Shown here: piece after piece, positions 33,040-45,507 of the stretch
Numbering within the stretch: position 1 is the stretch's first letter
How the letters are laid out: every line of letters begins with the position of its first letter
Assembly: GCF_033958435.1 (NCBI RefSeq)
Contig: NC_134137.1
Location: forward strand, 106,774,501 to 106,838,500
Length of the DNA stretch: 64,000 nt
Origin: Carettochelys insculpta
Taxonomy: Eukaryota; Chordata; Testudines; Carettochelyidae
Reading direction: 5' to 3'
Made by a program: the position numbers and the translations under genes
Notes under the pieces: generated by a model
What the model was told of the DNA's origin: nothing
Databases searched by the model: none
The model's input: only the letters and a program-made list of their open reading frames with translations

Positions 33040-34092
33040 GTCTAAGAAGAGATCTGGGTTAATGACTCATTTCACTATCATGTAGTTTAAAATACAAGAA
33101 GGAATTAATCAAATTGTAGAACCAAGCTTTCAGTTGCTATGCAACACCATTGTGGTATGTTTCCCTGCATCTTTTAGTGTTTTTGCTCCCTCTCTGTCCC
33201 TCATGGATGAAATTTAAGCAATATGTTCTAGATACTTAACAACAGCAGATGTAATTAAGTTTCTAACCTGACATAAACCAGACTGCAGTTTGTACTGAAA
33301 AAAATGCATCAATGAATTTAATGATGTTTTGAATGGCTCTTTGATATCATGAGATTTCACCTTCAGATTTATATTATGCTGTTTTATTTTAGAGCATGAA
33401 TCAATAAAGCCCTTTTTCTGTGGATGCCTCTACATGCACTTGAGATTTGATGAGTTCTTTGTAGTGAAAAGGGAAAAAAATAGTTAGAAACTTCTTAAAC
33501 TACCTGTTGACACATTAATGGATGACAAATGGAGTACATGCTGATCATAGGACTGCTGATTGATTTGCACAGTTTCTTCTGCAGTGGTAAGTGGCTAATT
33601 AGCCATGCTCTTTCCTCATTGCTCATTGGATTAGAAACACAGAGTTTTCTTTTCTCCTACGTGCATTGGCTGTGAAGTAAGGATAGGTAGCTAAAAGGGT
33701 TTATATCCTATTACCAACCTCTGAGTCATCCAGCTGCCTATGATGACTCCTCTTGGTTGACAAAATGCCCATAAAATTTGCACAGGCATCCACCTGTGAA
33801 CACAACCAACAGCACTTGTCTATGGGAACTGAGTCATCATGTACCCCAGAGAGTGATTATAATTTTTCTAAGCAGATGTGTGAACAAGTTTTGTGGGTGT
33901 TTTTTGAAAAGATCTTTGAAACTGTAAGACCTAATCTGATCCTTTGTAAGAAATATTAAATCACATATGGGATGGGAATTAGATTAAATTTAGCATCTTT
34001 TCAGTTGAGATATTGATAAAAAGATTATATTTTTGACCCATCTTCCATGAGATTTGTAATTAGATACACATCATTTGATATTAAAATACTTA
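33040..34092. other. Unannotated stretch
   Basis: AT-rich intergenic DNA. No coding or RNA feature recognised. Confidence 0.4.
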
Positions 34093-34520
34093 GGCTATGT
34101 CTACACTAGCCCCTTCGAAAGGGAGATGCTAATGAGAACTTTGGGATATGCTAGTGAGGTGCTGCAATGAATATGCAGTGCCTCATTAACATAAAGGCAG
34201 CCACGGCCCTTCGAAAGTGCCCCTTTTGATCGCGCGCAGCTTGTCTACACGGGATTCTTTTCTAAAGGAACTTCACACTTCAAAATCCCCTTATTCCTAT
34301 TTGGTTATAGGAATAAGGGGATTTTGAAGTGTGCAGGGTCCTTTCGAAAAGGACTCCGTGTAGATGAGATGCATGCGATCGAAAGTGGCACTTTCGAAGT
34401 GGCACAGCTGCCATTATGCTAATGAGGTGCTGCATATTCATTGCAGCGCCTCATTAGCATATCCTGAAGTCTCTCGTTAGCACCCCACTTTCGAAAGGGG
34501 GAGCTAGTGTAGACATAGCC
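34093..34520. mobile_element. Palindromic Harbinger-type MITE, 428 bp
   Basis: Starts GGCTATGTCTACACTAGC and ends GCTAGTGTAGACATAGCC, flanked by perfect TTA on both sides (34090-34092 and 34521-34523). The centre is near 34305 in CCCCTTATTCCTA...TAGGAATAAGGGG. Arms carry CTTTCGAAAG, CTAATGAGGTGCTGCA and AATATGCAG blocks. Almost the whole element is one hairpin. Confidence 0.92.
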
Positions 34521-35208
34521 TTATTGTTTTAAGAACAGGTAATTTACAAATATTCTAAATGTACTAAACATGTCCTACACATACCATGGTTTATTTATTT
34601 TCTTTTATCTGTGACAGCAACTTCCTTATTTTTTTTTTATAAAGTGACTGGGGGTTCTAAAGCTGACTTCAAGGACAACAACACTTTAACAATTTTTATT
34701 TTATAAAATGGAATTTGCTTTTATTCCCTGGAAGTTATGGTGTGGCAAGGGCCGTTGAGTCAAGAAAACAAAATTAACAAATAACGTTCAGTCTATCAGG
34801 AAGCCTTGAGAATATCTGTTATACCTTCACTGATTACCATCTACATTTCTTCTTGTGCATTCCAAACTCCTGCATAATTGCTCTTCTTTCAAAGACAGGC
34901 TGTCTCCCTTTTCCCGAGGCTGACAAGGGGAAGCATTAGTAGTCTCTCTGTTTACTTTTAAAATGAAGCAGGCTACAGTGCAGCTTCTCTCATTTAATAA
35001 TGCTTCAGCTCCAGATGGCCTTTTTGGCATTTTGTAGAAGTGTTGGGGTGGTTTTTTTTTTTTTTTTTGTTTTTGGTTTTTGGGTTTTTCTCCCTCAATT
35101 ATTCCACCTCTGTGTGTCAGTTTTTAAGAGCAAGGCTTCTGAGAAATGGGGGCTCTACCAAATAGAATACCTGAGGCTTATTTTTCTTCTTTGTTGTCAG
35201 CGTTATTG
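34521..35208. other. Unannotated stretch with a T17 run
   Basis: Intergenic DNA with a homopolymer T run near 35053-35068. The open frame 35000-35266 reads through the T run and enters the hAT element; not a gene. Confidence 0.4.
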
Positions 35209-35216
35209 CTTTACAG

Positions 35217-35546
35217 CATGGGTCAGCAACCTTTCCAAGTCTGAGTACCAAATTTTGACCCTTTGACCTCTATGTACGGTCTGAGTGCAAGGGATAATTT
35301 TAAAGTCACTAATAGTCCTACTTACAACAGCTCAATTAATGACTAAATTAAGATGCAGAGCTTTACTGATCAGGTGGTGGTTGGTAGAGTTAGCTGGTCT
35401 TGTGTTAATCCACAGGTGGCATGGCTTTGAGCAGGCTCCTGGCTGCATGGGCTAGGAAGGGTAGGACTCAAATTCACTCTCACATGCCGGTGAAAATCAG
35501 CTCGTGTGCCACTCTTGGCACCCATGCGGGGGGTTGCTGACCTATG
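35217..35546. mobile_element. hAT non-autonomous element, 330 bp, with 8-bp duplication
   Basis: Starts CATGGGTCAGCAACCTTTCC and ends GGGGTTGCTGACCTATG, inverted repeats of the CAGGGGTCAGCAACC type. Flanks CTTTACAG (35209-35216) and CTTTACTG (35547-35554) match at seven of eight. No coding content. Confidence 0.88.
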
Positions 35547-35904
35547 CTTTACTGACTAGAAGTAAAGTCCATCTAGTGTTATTAATAAGTCCAGGGAAGT
35601 GGTATTAGCTGACGTATTCAGTAATTATGAATGTAAAAATCCTCAAAGGTTCTGACATGAGTCCAATTTGAGAAGGTAGAGAAGTGCTGTACACTTGGTC
35701 TTTGTAGGCCAAGTATAATATCATTGCCCCTTTCTGATGGCAGCAGCTAATTCAAGTTTGGAGCCTGGGATGCTCCAATTAGGATGAGAAATTGGGACTA
35801 GTTGGGTATTTCTTTCATGGGGTTTTGTTTATTTACAAAGAATGTACAAAGTCCTGCTTCTCTGAATGCAGAAAGAACCAAAAACAAGAGGAGTAGTTTC
35901 TTAA

Positions 35905-36118
35905 GATAGATCTACACAGCGAATTTATTTCAAAATGAGTGCCATTGTTTTTTTATCTCAGCATCTACACAACTTTCAAAATTTGAAAACCATATTTTAC
36001 AAAGAGTAACACCAACTTAGAAATAGCTATTTCAAAAGAGGTGCAGTTAAAACAGTGAATAGAGCCTGTTTTGAAATAAGCCATAGTGCATCCAATGGCT
36101 CTATTTCAAAATAGGCTG
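35905..36118. mobile_element. MITE fragment related to 26862-27183
   Basis: AGATCTACACAGCGAATTTA followed by repeated TATTTCAAAATA-like motifs. The right terminal repeat is absent; the sequence runs directly into the next MITE. Partial, orientation uncertain. Confidence 0.5.
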
Positions 36119-36121
36119 TAT

Positions 36122-36467
36122 GGCTGTGTCTACACTAGCATTCCTCTTTTGGAAGAGACGTGCAAATGAGGAAAATCAAAAATACAAATGAGGTACAGAT
36201 TTGCATATCTGGTGCCTCATTTGCATATTATTTCACAAGAGCTTCTTTCAAAAGAAGAAAAGCAGCGTAGATGCAGCTCTTTTCAAAGATGGGGATCACT
36301 TTCTAAAGAGCCATGTCTATTCTGCTCTTCTTCTTTCAGAAGAAGCTCTTTTGAAAGACGAACATGCAAATGAGGCACCACATATGTAATCTGCACTTCA
36401 TTTGTATTATCAGTTTCCCTCATTTGCATGCCTCTTTCGAAAGACGAATGCTAGTGCAGACAGAGTC
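36122..36467. mobile_element. Palindromic Harbinger-type MITE, 346 bp
   Basis: Starts GGCTGTGTCTACACTAGCAT and ends ATGCTAGTGCAGACAGAGTC, with TAT on both sides (36119-36121 and 36468-36470). Arms contain GCAAATGAGG/CCTCATTTGC and CTTTCAAAAGAAGA blocks. Same family as 41896-42310, more decayed. Confidence 0.85.
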
Positions 36468-36470
36468 TAT

Positions 36471-36940
36471 GGCCGTTTCTGCACAGGAAGGAAGTGGCAT
36501 GCTAATACATGGAGTGAAAGATGCTAATGAGGCGTGGATGCAAATTCCCCGTGCCGCATTAGCATAACGTCATGTGATTTGGAGTCCAGAAGACCGTTCT
36601 TCTGGACTCCAAAACTCCATGTAGAAGCGCAGCCCCAGGGGGGCTTCCAGAAGGAAGTCCTTCTTCTGGAGGCCCCTTCTTCCCAGAAGCCCCCCTGGCC
36701 ACACTTCTACATGGCATTTTGGCCATCAGCAGATATCTGATTTCGAAGTTCCTGGGGTCCTTTCGAAAAAGACCCCCATCTGGATGAGCTGCGTGGCAGC
36801 GAAAAGCAGCAATTTCTAAGAGCCATGGCCGGCAGCATGCTAATGAGGCGCTGAATATGCATTTCAGCGCCTCTTTAGTAATTTTCAAATTGGCCATTTG
36901 CACGGCCATTTCGAAGATTTGGTCTCGAGTAGGCGTAGCC
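36471..36940. mobile_element. Harbinger-type MITE, 470 bp, inserted next to the previous one
   Basis: Starts GGCCGTTTCTGCACAGG directly after the TAT that ends the previous element and ends GAGTAGGCGTAGCC. Its right half matches the 10112-10542 family (GGCGCTGAATATGCATTTCAGC), while its left half is a separate palindromic block (GGAGTCCAGAAGACCG/TTCTTCTGGACTCC), so it may be a chimera. The right flank TGG does not match TAT well. Confidence 0.65.
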
Positions 36941-37732
36941 TGGGAGGTGTGGAATTTCCACTCCATGACTGAAAACCAGCAAACTCTGCAGAAATGAGTT
37001 TCTCTGTGAGAAACTGATTTTTGACAAATGACTGTAGCCTGCTAAAGTGTAAGTTTTAGACTCCAGGAAGCATGTTAGACTTTTGTCTTAAGGGTAACTA
37101 TCCCATTTCTAATATTCTCAGTCAGTGCTCATTTGAATCTTTGAACCTTTGTGCTTTGTTAATGCACTTATTCTCATTTGTATTATAAATACACCACAGT
37201 GTCACAGTAGGAAGCAATATGAATCCTCAGTTGACTCAGACAAGCTCATGTGTATAGGGCTCTCAATGGACATTGAACATGATCATTTCTGTGAGTGTCC
37301 AATGACCGAGGACGTGACAGTGTACAGTTCTGAGCAGTTCAGGGAATGCTGTAAACCAAGTGTTAGCCTGCAAGGCAAAGTAGTGGCTGGCAGAGCCCAG
37401 TGGAGAGTGTTTGAGAGACTGAAGAACTGGCAATGTTAGGGGACTGATATCCAGCTACCGCAAGAATTCCTCTCGTTGAGGTAAAGGGTTAGCATAATGG
37501 CTCACAGACCCAGATACCCTGAGAACACATCAGAGCTTTATGTTTGTGGGGTGATTCATAATCTTTACTGAAAAATTTTCATGACATATATATCTTATCT
37601 GTCGTCCGTATCTCTATGTACATGTATGGTTTATAAGGTAATGGGTGTCCGCAAATGGCACTGTTACTTGTAGTCTTACAAGCTCTTTCTCTGATTGCAC
37701 AGGCAGTATACAGTCTTTAAAGAAATACTGTA
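36941..37732. other. Unannotated stretch
   Basis: The open frame at 37149-37439 (about 96 residues, Cys-rich start) has no recognisable domain, and I do not call it a gene. No element ends seen. Confidence 0.35.
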
Positions 37733-38058
37733 CAAGTTGAACCTCTCTAATCCAGAACCCTCAGGACCCAAACAGTGCCAAACGAGAAAATTTGCTGAAC
37801 TTTGGGAGGCCAACATTATCTAGCAGCATTACCAACACCCCCACTGCTTACTGGGCTCTTAGAAGACGTCTAAGAGTAAATTAGAGCTAAATAACAGCAC
37901 AGAACATGGAGACCCAGGACTGGTGACTGTAAACAAACTTTATGGGACCACAGGAAACTTGGTCATACCCATGATTAGTGGTTGTCAGGCTAACTAAAAT
38001 CATGCTGGATTACGGATGTTACCAGACAAGATATTGCAGACTAGAGAGGTTCAACCTG
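37733..38058. mobile_element. Non-autonomous Tc1/mariner-type MITE, 326 bp
   Basis: Starts CAAGTTGAACCTCTCTAATC and ends CTAGAGAGGTTCAACCTG. Terminal inverted repeats of about 20 bp are flanked by TA on both sides (37731-37732 and 38059-38060). No coding content. Confidence 0.88.
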
Positions 38059-39979
38059 TAGTTAGTTTTCTGATGACTTTTTTTTTCCCTGAGGGAGAAG
38101 CAAAGCAGGTTTTTTCTCTGTCTCAGTCTCTTTCATTAAAACCAGTTCTTGAGACGGAGTTGCTTCTTATGAACGAGACGTTGTTTGGCTGAGATTCCTA
38201 AAAGAGGGGATTGCCTGTGAGCTGTTAGTGGCCATGTTTGTTAAGGACCAGGGTATAACTCCTCAATGTGAATGTGAATTTTAACTGTCACACTGAGCAA
38301 ATACCCAGGCACAACATGACTCCAGTGGAACTAACTGCAGGGCTCCCTAATATGCTGTTACTCATCACAGGCTTGTCACTGTCTACTGAAGTTCAAACAT
38401 ACACACACACAGTTTCAGTAGATAAAAAAATATATGTGCAGCTCTTGAAAATGTTCTAGTATAGATTATTCTTATTAAGGCTAAGATTTTATCACAGATG
38501 TTTTTAGTAAAAGTCACAGACAGGTTATGGGCGATAAAGAAGTCCATGACCTGTCTGTGACTTATAAAAAATATCCATGACAAAATTTGGGAGCTCGGCT
38601 TCGGGATCTCCACACTTCCTGAAGTGACCATGTTACCCATACAAATTTCTTTGTCCCTTCCACACTTCAGGGACACATATACTTTTACCCAATCCTGAGA
38701 GCTCAAGGCATGACCCTGTTAATGTAAACTCCCACTCTTACCCAATTCCTAGGGCTCAGGGCATAATTCCTGTGTGTATGCAGGATTTGTGCCACTGAAA
38801 AAGCCTTACACAGTAATATTCTTATTCTCTATTCATTTACAATGACTAAGAAAGCAGAATACATGCTAAGCACAGACTGTCATGCTCACCAGTCCTGATA
38901 AAGGCAGGCAGACTTCCCCTGTTGGGACAGACAAAGTCAGTCTCTCTGCATGCTGGTTGCGGCACCTAAGGGTCTGGCAGTTCTGGTCTTGTGGGTGAGT
39001 CTTGCCAGGTTTTTCCCTTACTCTTTTTGCTGTTCTTTTTTCCTTCCTTCCTTCCTTCTTCCTTCTCTTCCTTCTTCCTGCTGTTTTCCTTCTTGGACTC
39101 CAGTTTATGTAGCGAAACTTGAGCCCTGCTTACCTATACCTATACCAATTATTGTAGTATAATTTTTCTAACCAACCATAACCTCCTGTAACAGAATTAC
39201 CTAACCAATCATACCCCACCACCTTAATTGACTTACACCTAGCAAAATTAATTATATAGCAGACAGAAACAATTGCAAACCAGACAGAGATCAGACAGAA
39301 AACAGTAGAAAACTGAAGACAATCATCATAGAATGGGGATTCCACAACCTCAGTCATTGATAAATAGTTTCTTGCCAGACAAAATGCTGTTAACTGAGTT
39401 TTCTTTATCTGTCTCAAGATCTGCTTTTTTATTTAGTGACAGTGGGTGGCATTATGATGTGGCCTCCTTCTTAACAGCCTGGTGTGATGCTATTGTAATG
39501 AGATTTAGATGGAATGGGAGTATGTGGCTGCTAGGTCTAGAGTTAATGGTGGCTGCTGCTCTGTATTCTGGTTGTAGAGGAAGGCTTTAGGCCTCTCAAT
39601 ATGGTTATAGAAAAAACATATTTGTTATCCTGTTACAACTAGGTAGCTGTGGGGGCCACTTAGAGCTTGAAGGCCCCCAGAGCCATCCCATCCATAGGAT
39701 GGACTGGGGCAACTGCTCTGGGCCCCTTGCTTGATGGGTCCAGCACTTCAGGAACATGCAGGAAAGCCAGTGGGGGGCCTGGCGCCGAAGCATCAGTTTG
39801 ACTCACACGTCCCTAAGCTTGGTGTTCACTTCTTTTTCTTGCCTGCAGCCCTCCCATGCTCCTGCTGTTCAGCCTCAGCAGCAGACAACCCAGCCACACT
39901 GCTCTGCTCGTCCATCTCCAGGACTTACCTGCTGGCTGCCACAGGGTCCAAGTGCTCCTCAGGATCCCATCCTCTAGTA
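38059..39979. other. Unannotated stretch with short simple repeats
   Basis: Holds a CA run near 38401-38411, a palindromic TCATGGAC/GTCCATGAC pair near 38540-38580, a TTCC tract (listed separately) and CTATAC repeats near 39131-39148. Frames at 39130-39417 and 39731-40006 carry no domain. Confidence 0.4.
39040..39080. repeat. (TTCC)n microsatellite, imperfect
   Basis: About four pure TTCC units followed by TTCTTCC variants. Confidence 0.9.
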
Positions 39980-40750
39980 CAGGGATTCCCAACCTATAGG
40001 TCATGACCCGAACATGGGTCGTGATTAGATGCAGTAAGGGTCGCTGGCTAGGCCACTCTGAGATGCATGTGGCTCTTAGAGGAGCCACTTGCAGCTCCTG
40101 ATGCTGCAGCCTGATTCCTCCTGCATCTCCCAGTCCCTGCCCTGCCACACTGAAATGGAACTCAATTTAATTGGTTTAACAGTCAGCAGGAGGGATCCCA
40201 CCCTTAAACCAAGTAAATTGTGTCCCATTTCAGCCCAGCAGGGCAGAGAACCGCCAGTGCTGTAGGTGGGAGAAGGGAGTAGGAGGGCTGGGGGGATCCT
40301 GGGCAGAGAAGGAGTTGGCAGCCGCCCAGTGAAGAAGCAGCAGGGGTTAGCAGCGGCAGCACGGAACTCCCTGTGGGGGAGCAGGAGGCTGAGAGGGGTT
40401 CAAGCCTGGGGATGGGGGGAGTAAAATCTTACACAGGACAGGAAGCCCTGGCTGGGGATCCTGCAGATAGGGCTGCCTGTCCCACACAAGTTTTCCAAAA
40501 ATCTGGCAACCCTAGCTCAGAGGGGTGTAAGCCTCGGGGTGGGGAGATGGGGTTGCTGAGAGGGATTTAAGCCAGGAACAGAGGGGCATTTTGGGGCTGA
40601 GAGAGGTTTAAGCTGGGGGATGGGGAGTGTATTTTTTCCAGGAGGGAACCCTCTCCTCCCCCTTCCAGCCCATCTTGAATGGCCTTGGGTCACAAAGTCT
40701 TCCCGAATTTTCAAAATGAGTCCCTGCCTCGAAAAAGTTGGGAACTGCTG
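39980..40750. mobile_element. hAT-like non-autonomous element, 771 bp
   Basis: Starts CAGGGATTCCCAACCTATAG and ends AAAAAGTTGGGAACTGCTG, inverted hAT-type ends. Flanking 8-mers CTCTAGTA (39972-39979) and CACTACTG (40751-40758) agree at five positions. Inside, AACTCAATTTAATTGG and CCAAGTAAATTGTGTCCC form a partial inverted pair, which recurs in a related form near 63550 (CAATTTCATTGG...CCAATGAA). Confidence 0.65.
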
Positions 40751-41454
40751 CACTACTGCCACTCCAGCAGCTTGAGCATGGCAGGCTGACATTGACCTTG
40801 ACTCTGTCCTTCCAGGCTTCTGCCTCAGAGGGACAAATGGGTCCTTCCCTTTTCTAGAAGTTGGCACTCAAAGTGCCAGGATTCCTCACCAGTTCCTGCA
40901 CTGGCTGGGAACTCTGGGTCCCCACACTACCTGCTGCATCTTGGAGCCCCAGGAGGCCCCATGCTATCCAGGAGCTCCAAAGGCTGAAGTCACAGAGGTC
41001 TCTGGATGTCACAGATTCATGACTTCTGCAACCTCCAGGGAAAAATCATAGCCTTAATTGTGAAATGTAAAATATATAGAAGGGGGATGTGAGTGATATA
41101 AAAATATGACATAAATGATGCCAGACTGTGAAATACAAAAAATTAATTTTTACAAGCTAGGAATTGTCTTTAATAATTCAGAGATCAGAGTGGATCAATG
41201 AACAAGAATGACTTATGATAGGTTACCCCTCAGTGAAGAAAAAAAAAATCACAAATCACTCTGACCTCTATCATTGTACTCAGTTTGTACAACATGCTTG
41301 ACTGAGGTGCAGTGGAAGGGGATGATTTTTTTAAGTAATAAAGAAGAAAAAAAAAGATGGGAATTTCTAAGAATAGAACAAGAACTTAATTTTGCTGAAC
41401 TTCTGGTAAGTCAACTTTCCTCCATATGTTGTGCAACTGAAAAATAAACACTTG
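40751..41454. other. Unannotated stretch
   Basis: Intergenic DNA with A-rich runs near 41240 and 41345. Nothing recognised. Confidence 0.4.
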
Positions 41455-41892
41455 GGCTGGGTCTACACGTGCCCCTTCCTTTCAAAAGGGGCATGTTAAT
41501 GAGGAGGTTCGAAATATGTTAATGAGGTACTGCAATGAATATGCAGCGCATCATTAGCATAGTGGTGGCCGCAGCAATTTGAAAGTGCGGCTTTTCGAAT
41601 TGCGCGCTGCCTGTGGAGATGGGATCTTCCGAAAGGACCCCCCCCCAGTTTTTGAAAGCCCTTCTTCCTATCTGTGATTGGAAAAAGGGCTTTCGAAAAC
41701 TTGGGGGGGTCCTTTCAGAAGGTCCCGTCTCCACGGGCGGCGCACGATTTGAAAAGCCGCACTTTTGAATTGCCACAGCCGCCATTATGCTAATGAGGTG
41801 CTGCGTATTTATTGCAGTGCCTCAATAGCATATTTTGAACCTGCTCATTAACATGCCCCTTTGGAAAGGAAGGGGCATGTGTAGACCCAGCC
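41455..41892. mobile_element. Palindromic Harbinger-type MITE, 438 bp
   Basis: Starts GGCTGGGTCTACACGTGCCC and ends GGGCATGTGTAGACCCAGCC, with TTG on both sides (41452-41454 and 41893-41895). Centre near 41674. Arms share ATTAGCATA...TAATGAGG, GAAAGCCCTTCTTCC and CCGCAC blocks. Related to 34093-34520. Confidence 0.9.
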
Positions 41893-41895
41893 TTG

Positions 41896-42310
41896 GGGTG
41901 TATCTATACTTGCATTCCTCTTTCAAAAGAGGTATGCAAATGAGGCAAATTGAAAATGTAAACGAGGTATAAATTTGCGTATTCAACACCTCATTTGCAT
42001 ATTCCGATTTTGAAAGAGCTTCTTTCGAAAGAAGAAAGCCTGTGTAGATGCTGCTCTTTCGAAAGTAAATCCCATCTTCGAAAGACTCCTTCTTTCCATT
42101 AAATAAAGGGAAGAAGGATTCTTTCGAAGATGGGTTTATTTTCGAAAGAGCAGCATCTACACTGGCTTTCGTCTTACGACAAAAGCTCTCTCTCAAAATT
42201 AGAATATGCAAATGAGGTGTGGAATACATAAATTTATACCTCATTTGCATTTTCAATTTACCTCATTTGCATACCTCTTTCAAAAGAGGAATGCAAATGT
42301 AGACACACCC
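41896..42310. mobile_element. Palindromic Harbinger-type MITE, 415 bp, abutting the previous one
   Basis: Starts GGGTGTATCTATACTTGCAT and ends ATGCAAATGTAGACACACCC. It begins right after the TTG that closes the previous element and ends before TTA (42311-42313). Centre near 42103 in CATTAAATAAAGGG. Arms carry GAGGTATGCAAATGAGG and TTCGAAAGA repeats. Confidence 0.9.
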
Positions 42311-45211
42311 TTATTGTACGATGGTGCTTACGGCATTTCCTCTACTTAAAATTTGAAATAAAATGATCATTTAAACTTTTGCAAGTAGTAGACACCTAGC
42401 TTTTAATTACATTAATCTGAGGCAATGTAAGTATTTCTTTTTAGCACACATGTTTAATGGAGGAGTAATAATGAATCAATGCAAGAAAAAAATCAAGTAT
42501 AGCTGATAGCATGGAAAGGCTTGGGAAAAACAAATCTATTGCTCTTTTTTTAAATACTTCTCTGTTTTGATAGCTCTCACAACCTGTTTCTTTTCAGACA
42601 TTGTGCTGCATGGCAAAATATGTAGAAATATAATAGGCTTGATATCAATAACTTTACATTGTATGCAAAAAGTGAGGTGACACAAGTTTAACAGAAGGTA
42701 TCAGTTTAATGTCACTGACAAATAGGTCGAATGCAGTTCTGGCCTAAATAGGAAGAGCTGTCTACCTCATCATGAGGAAAGAGACACTAGTCTTCCTTTG
42801 TACTGCTCAAGTGCCCTTGGAAGAGTACATTTTGCTGTGAGCAATGCGTTCCTGGAAACAAAACTTGACAAACTGGGGAGAAGACAAAAGATTGAAACTT
42901 TTTAGTTTTTCTTATGATATTTTCTTTGTTGTATAACTCATTAATAAGGTTACAAAATTTGTGACAGGCTTTTTAACTCTGTCTCCAAAGCTACATGGTA
43001 ACATATGGCTAAGTCAACTATTTGATACACAACCTGAATTAGGATGACCATATTTTCCTATGTGAAATATGGGACACCTGCTAAATTACTTGGAGTTAAG
43101 CAAGATCTATGGCAATCCATGAGAACTATGCAGTACAAACATTCAAAATAACATTAAGTTGACTGATCACCCATTTAAAAGATATACTGCAGTATTACAA
43201 GCAAAATAAGTAAAAATAAAAATATACACCTACAACCAAGTGGTTATTGCTCTGCAAAAGTGCCTGCCTTGTCCTAATCTTGCTGTTCAGAGTGTGGGCT
43301 GGTAGCGGGTAAGAGGGAGATGCAGGAGGCTGGAGGTATGTGTGGGAGCACTGGGGTATGTGAGTGAGCTGTTGGAAATCAGGGCTGGGTGTGTGTGCAA
43401 GAAGGCAGGAGTCAGGATGGGGGGCTGCAAATGGGGAGGAGCCCTGGGGCTGGGTTCTGGAACAATGTAAGCCACTGATATTTTTGCAGCAGTATAAAAA
43501 GAGAATAAAATCTACTAGGTCAGTTCCCCCACCCCCCGCCACACACACGCCCCATTTAATATCACTGGAGTCAGTGGGTTTACAACAGATAAACCCTTAG
43601 CTTTCAAAGTGAAAGAAGATATTATTCCATATCTGATATCTTTCAGTAGCTCACGGTGTTCAATACAGTATAGCATACCTTCTAATTTCCATACACACTA
43701 TGCCAGACCCATTGCCAAGCCTTCCAACCTGCCACCAGTCTCTATACAACAGACTTACATTCTAATACCCCACTCTGTAAACAGGATTTTCAGAGCTTGT
43801 AATTTATAAATCCCCTGTTGAGAGGTACAGCAATTTTTAATCTGGCCTGAACTTGGTGTGTGGAGGTATTTGAGCTAGATTCCTAGTGGTTTAAGCAGCA
43901 GAAAGCTCCCAACACAGTATTCTCTATGTACTGTTGCCTTCAGAACTCATTTTTTCACTTCCAACACCTGCCCTCCCTCCCACTCTGTCACAGCTTGGAT
44001 TTGGTCCTTTTCCGGACGTGCCGTAAATCTCCTTTTCTGAGTATTTCAAGATAGGAGGGCTTGGTCGATTGACACCTGCACAGGAGAGTGAAATAGTGAT
44101 TTTACATGTCAGTGTCATTAATGAATTATGGTTTAGAATTGTTATATTCAGATTTGTTCATTTACATTTTGAGTGTGAGCTGGCACTATAAAAGTAAGGC
44201 CTAAGATTTTTTAAAAAAAATATAATTAGGAGTCTCAGTCCAGTGAGATACTAAAATAAGTGGTCTGATTTTCAACAGTGCTGAGAGCTCAATGGCTCCC
44301 ACTTAGGTCAGGTTGGGAGACTGCAGCTATGAAGAAGGGTGTTCAAGACAGGATCATAATTTAAGACCTGATATGACAAGGAAAAGTAAAAAAATAGGGA
44401 AGCAGAAGGAAGAACAAGAAGATGGGGAGATCCCCTTGATCATCAATGCTCTGATCTTGAGGTGTGTGTGTGTGTCTTTAAAATGTTTCAAAGAGCAGAC
44501 CAAGAGTTGTAACCTACCAGACATAGCGTATTTTATGAACAAACTTTAATGTGGAGATCGTAGATTCACTATACTCCAGTCACAAGACTTTCCTTTCTGT
44601 CTAGACTCTGGGACAAGTTCTGCTCTCAGGTCTTCACATAAAATTCCCATTGACTTCTACAGGAATCGCACCTGTGTAGTTAGAGCGGACTTTTTTAGCT
44701 CACAGAATTTTGAACCAAAAATTAGATGACGGGGTGAAATTAAAAAAAAAAATCAGGTCAGAAAACTAAACACACAAAGCCAAAAGCAGGGCTTAGATGA
44801 ATTAGGGAAAGTTGATGTGCTGCAGAGATCTGATCCAAACAGAATCCAAATAGCTTCTGCACCTGCTCTGATCTCTGCTTTTCAGATATGAAAAGGCTAT
44901 TAAGGCTACAAGAAGCCAACCTAAATGACTTTCTTGTAGCAACCCTGCTCTTGACAGGCAACTTCAATTAAACTGAGATCTCTTTAGTTTAAAGCTCCAT
45001 ATCCATTCAGGCAATTTGATATTCTGAAAAACTAGGTAACTGTCACACCAGCATATTCCATCCAGGATTTCCGTATTGGATTAGGCCTATTTACACCTAT
45101 CGCTAAAGTAACAGAGATCTGATATGCAAGTGCTGATGATGACCCATATAGACAAGAATAACGTTACCTTTGACGTGGAAGATGATCTTGTGGTTACAGC
45201 CCTGTGACTGA
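42311..45211. other. Long unannotated stretch
   Basis: Mostly AT-rich. GGATGACCATATTTTCC/GAAATATGGGACACC near 43053-43078 looks like a MITE or SINE scrap. A GT run lies at 44461-44475. Frames near 43195-43600 are low-complexity. No gene supported. Confidence 0.35.
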
Positions 45212-45507
45212 GGCTACGTCTGCACTACCTTGGAAGATCGAACCACTCAGGGTAGATCTCCTGGGGTTCGATTTTGCGCATCTAGCTCACTATCCTCACT
45301 ACACTCTCAGGGGTCACAGTCGACGCCTATTCTCCTTGCCAGACACAAGGAGTGAGGGAGGTCAACAGGAGAATTTCTCCCGTCGACCGTCCCCTGTACA
45401 GACAGACAAGTTAGCCGAGCTCAGATACATCAATTTTAGCTACACAATTGGCATAGCTAGAATTGCTTATCTGTGGTCCACTTGCTTAGTCTAGTATAGA
45501 CGCAGCC
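45212..45507. mobile_element. Harbinger-type MITE, 296 bp, uninterrupted
   Basis: Starts GGCTACGTCTGCACTAC and ends CTAGTATAGACGCAGCC, flanked by TGA and TAA. It is the intact counterpart of the split element at 9920-10652 and shows CCTGTACAGACAGACAAG where that copy was hit. Confidence 0.88.

Noticed and set aside
37149..37439. A 96-codon Cys-containing frame, possible secreted peptide
   Set aside because: No signal peptide pattern, no splice context and no similarity I can name.
9920..42310. Calling all GTCTACAC-ended MITEs one family
   Set aside because: Interiors fall into at least five types (10.1-kb, 34.1/41.5-kb, 36.1/41.9-kb, 45.2-kb and 710-bp types) sharing only the terminal core.
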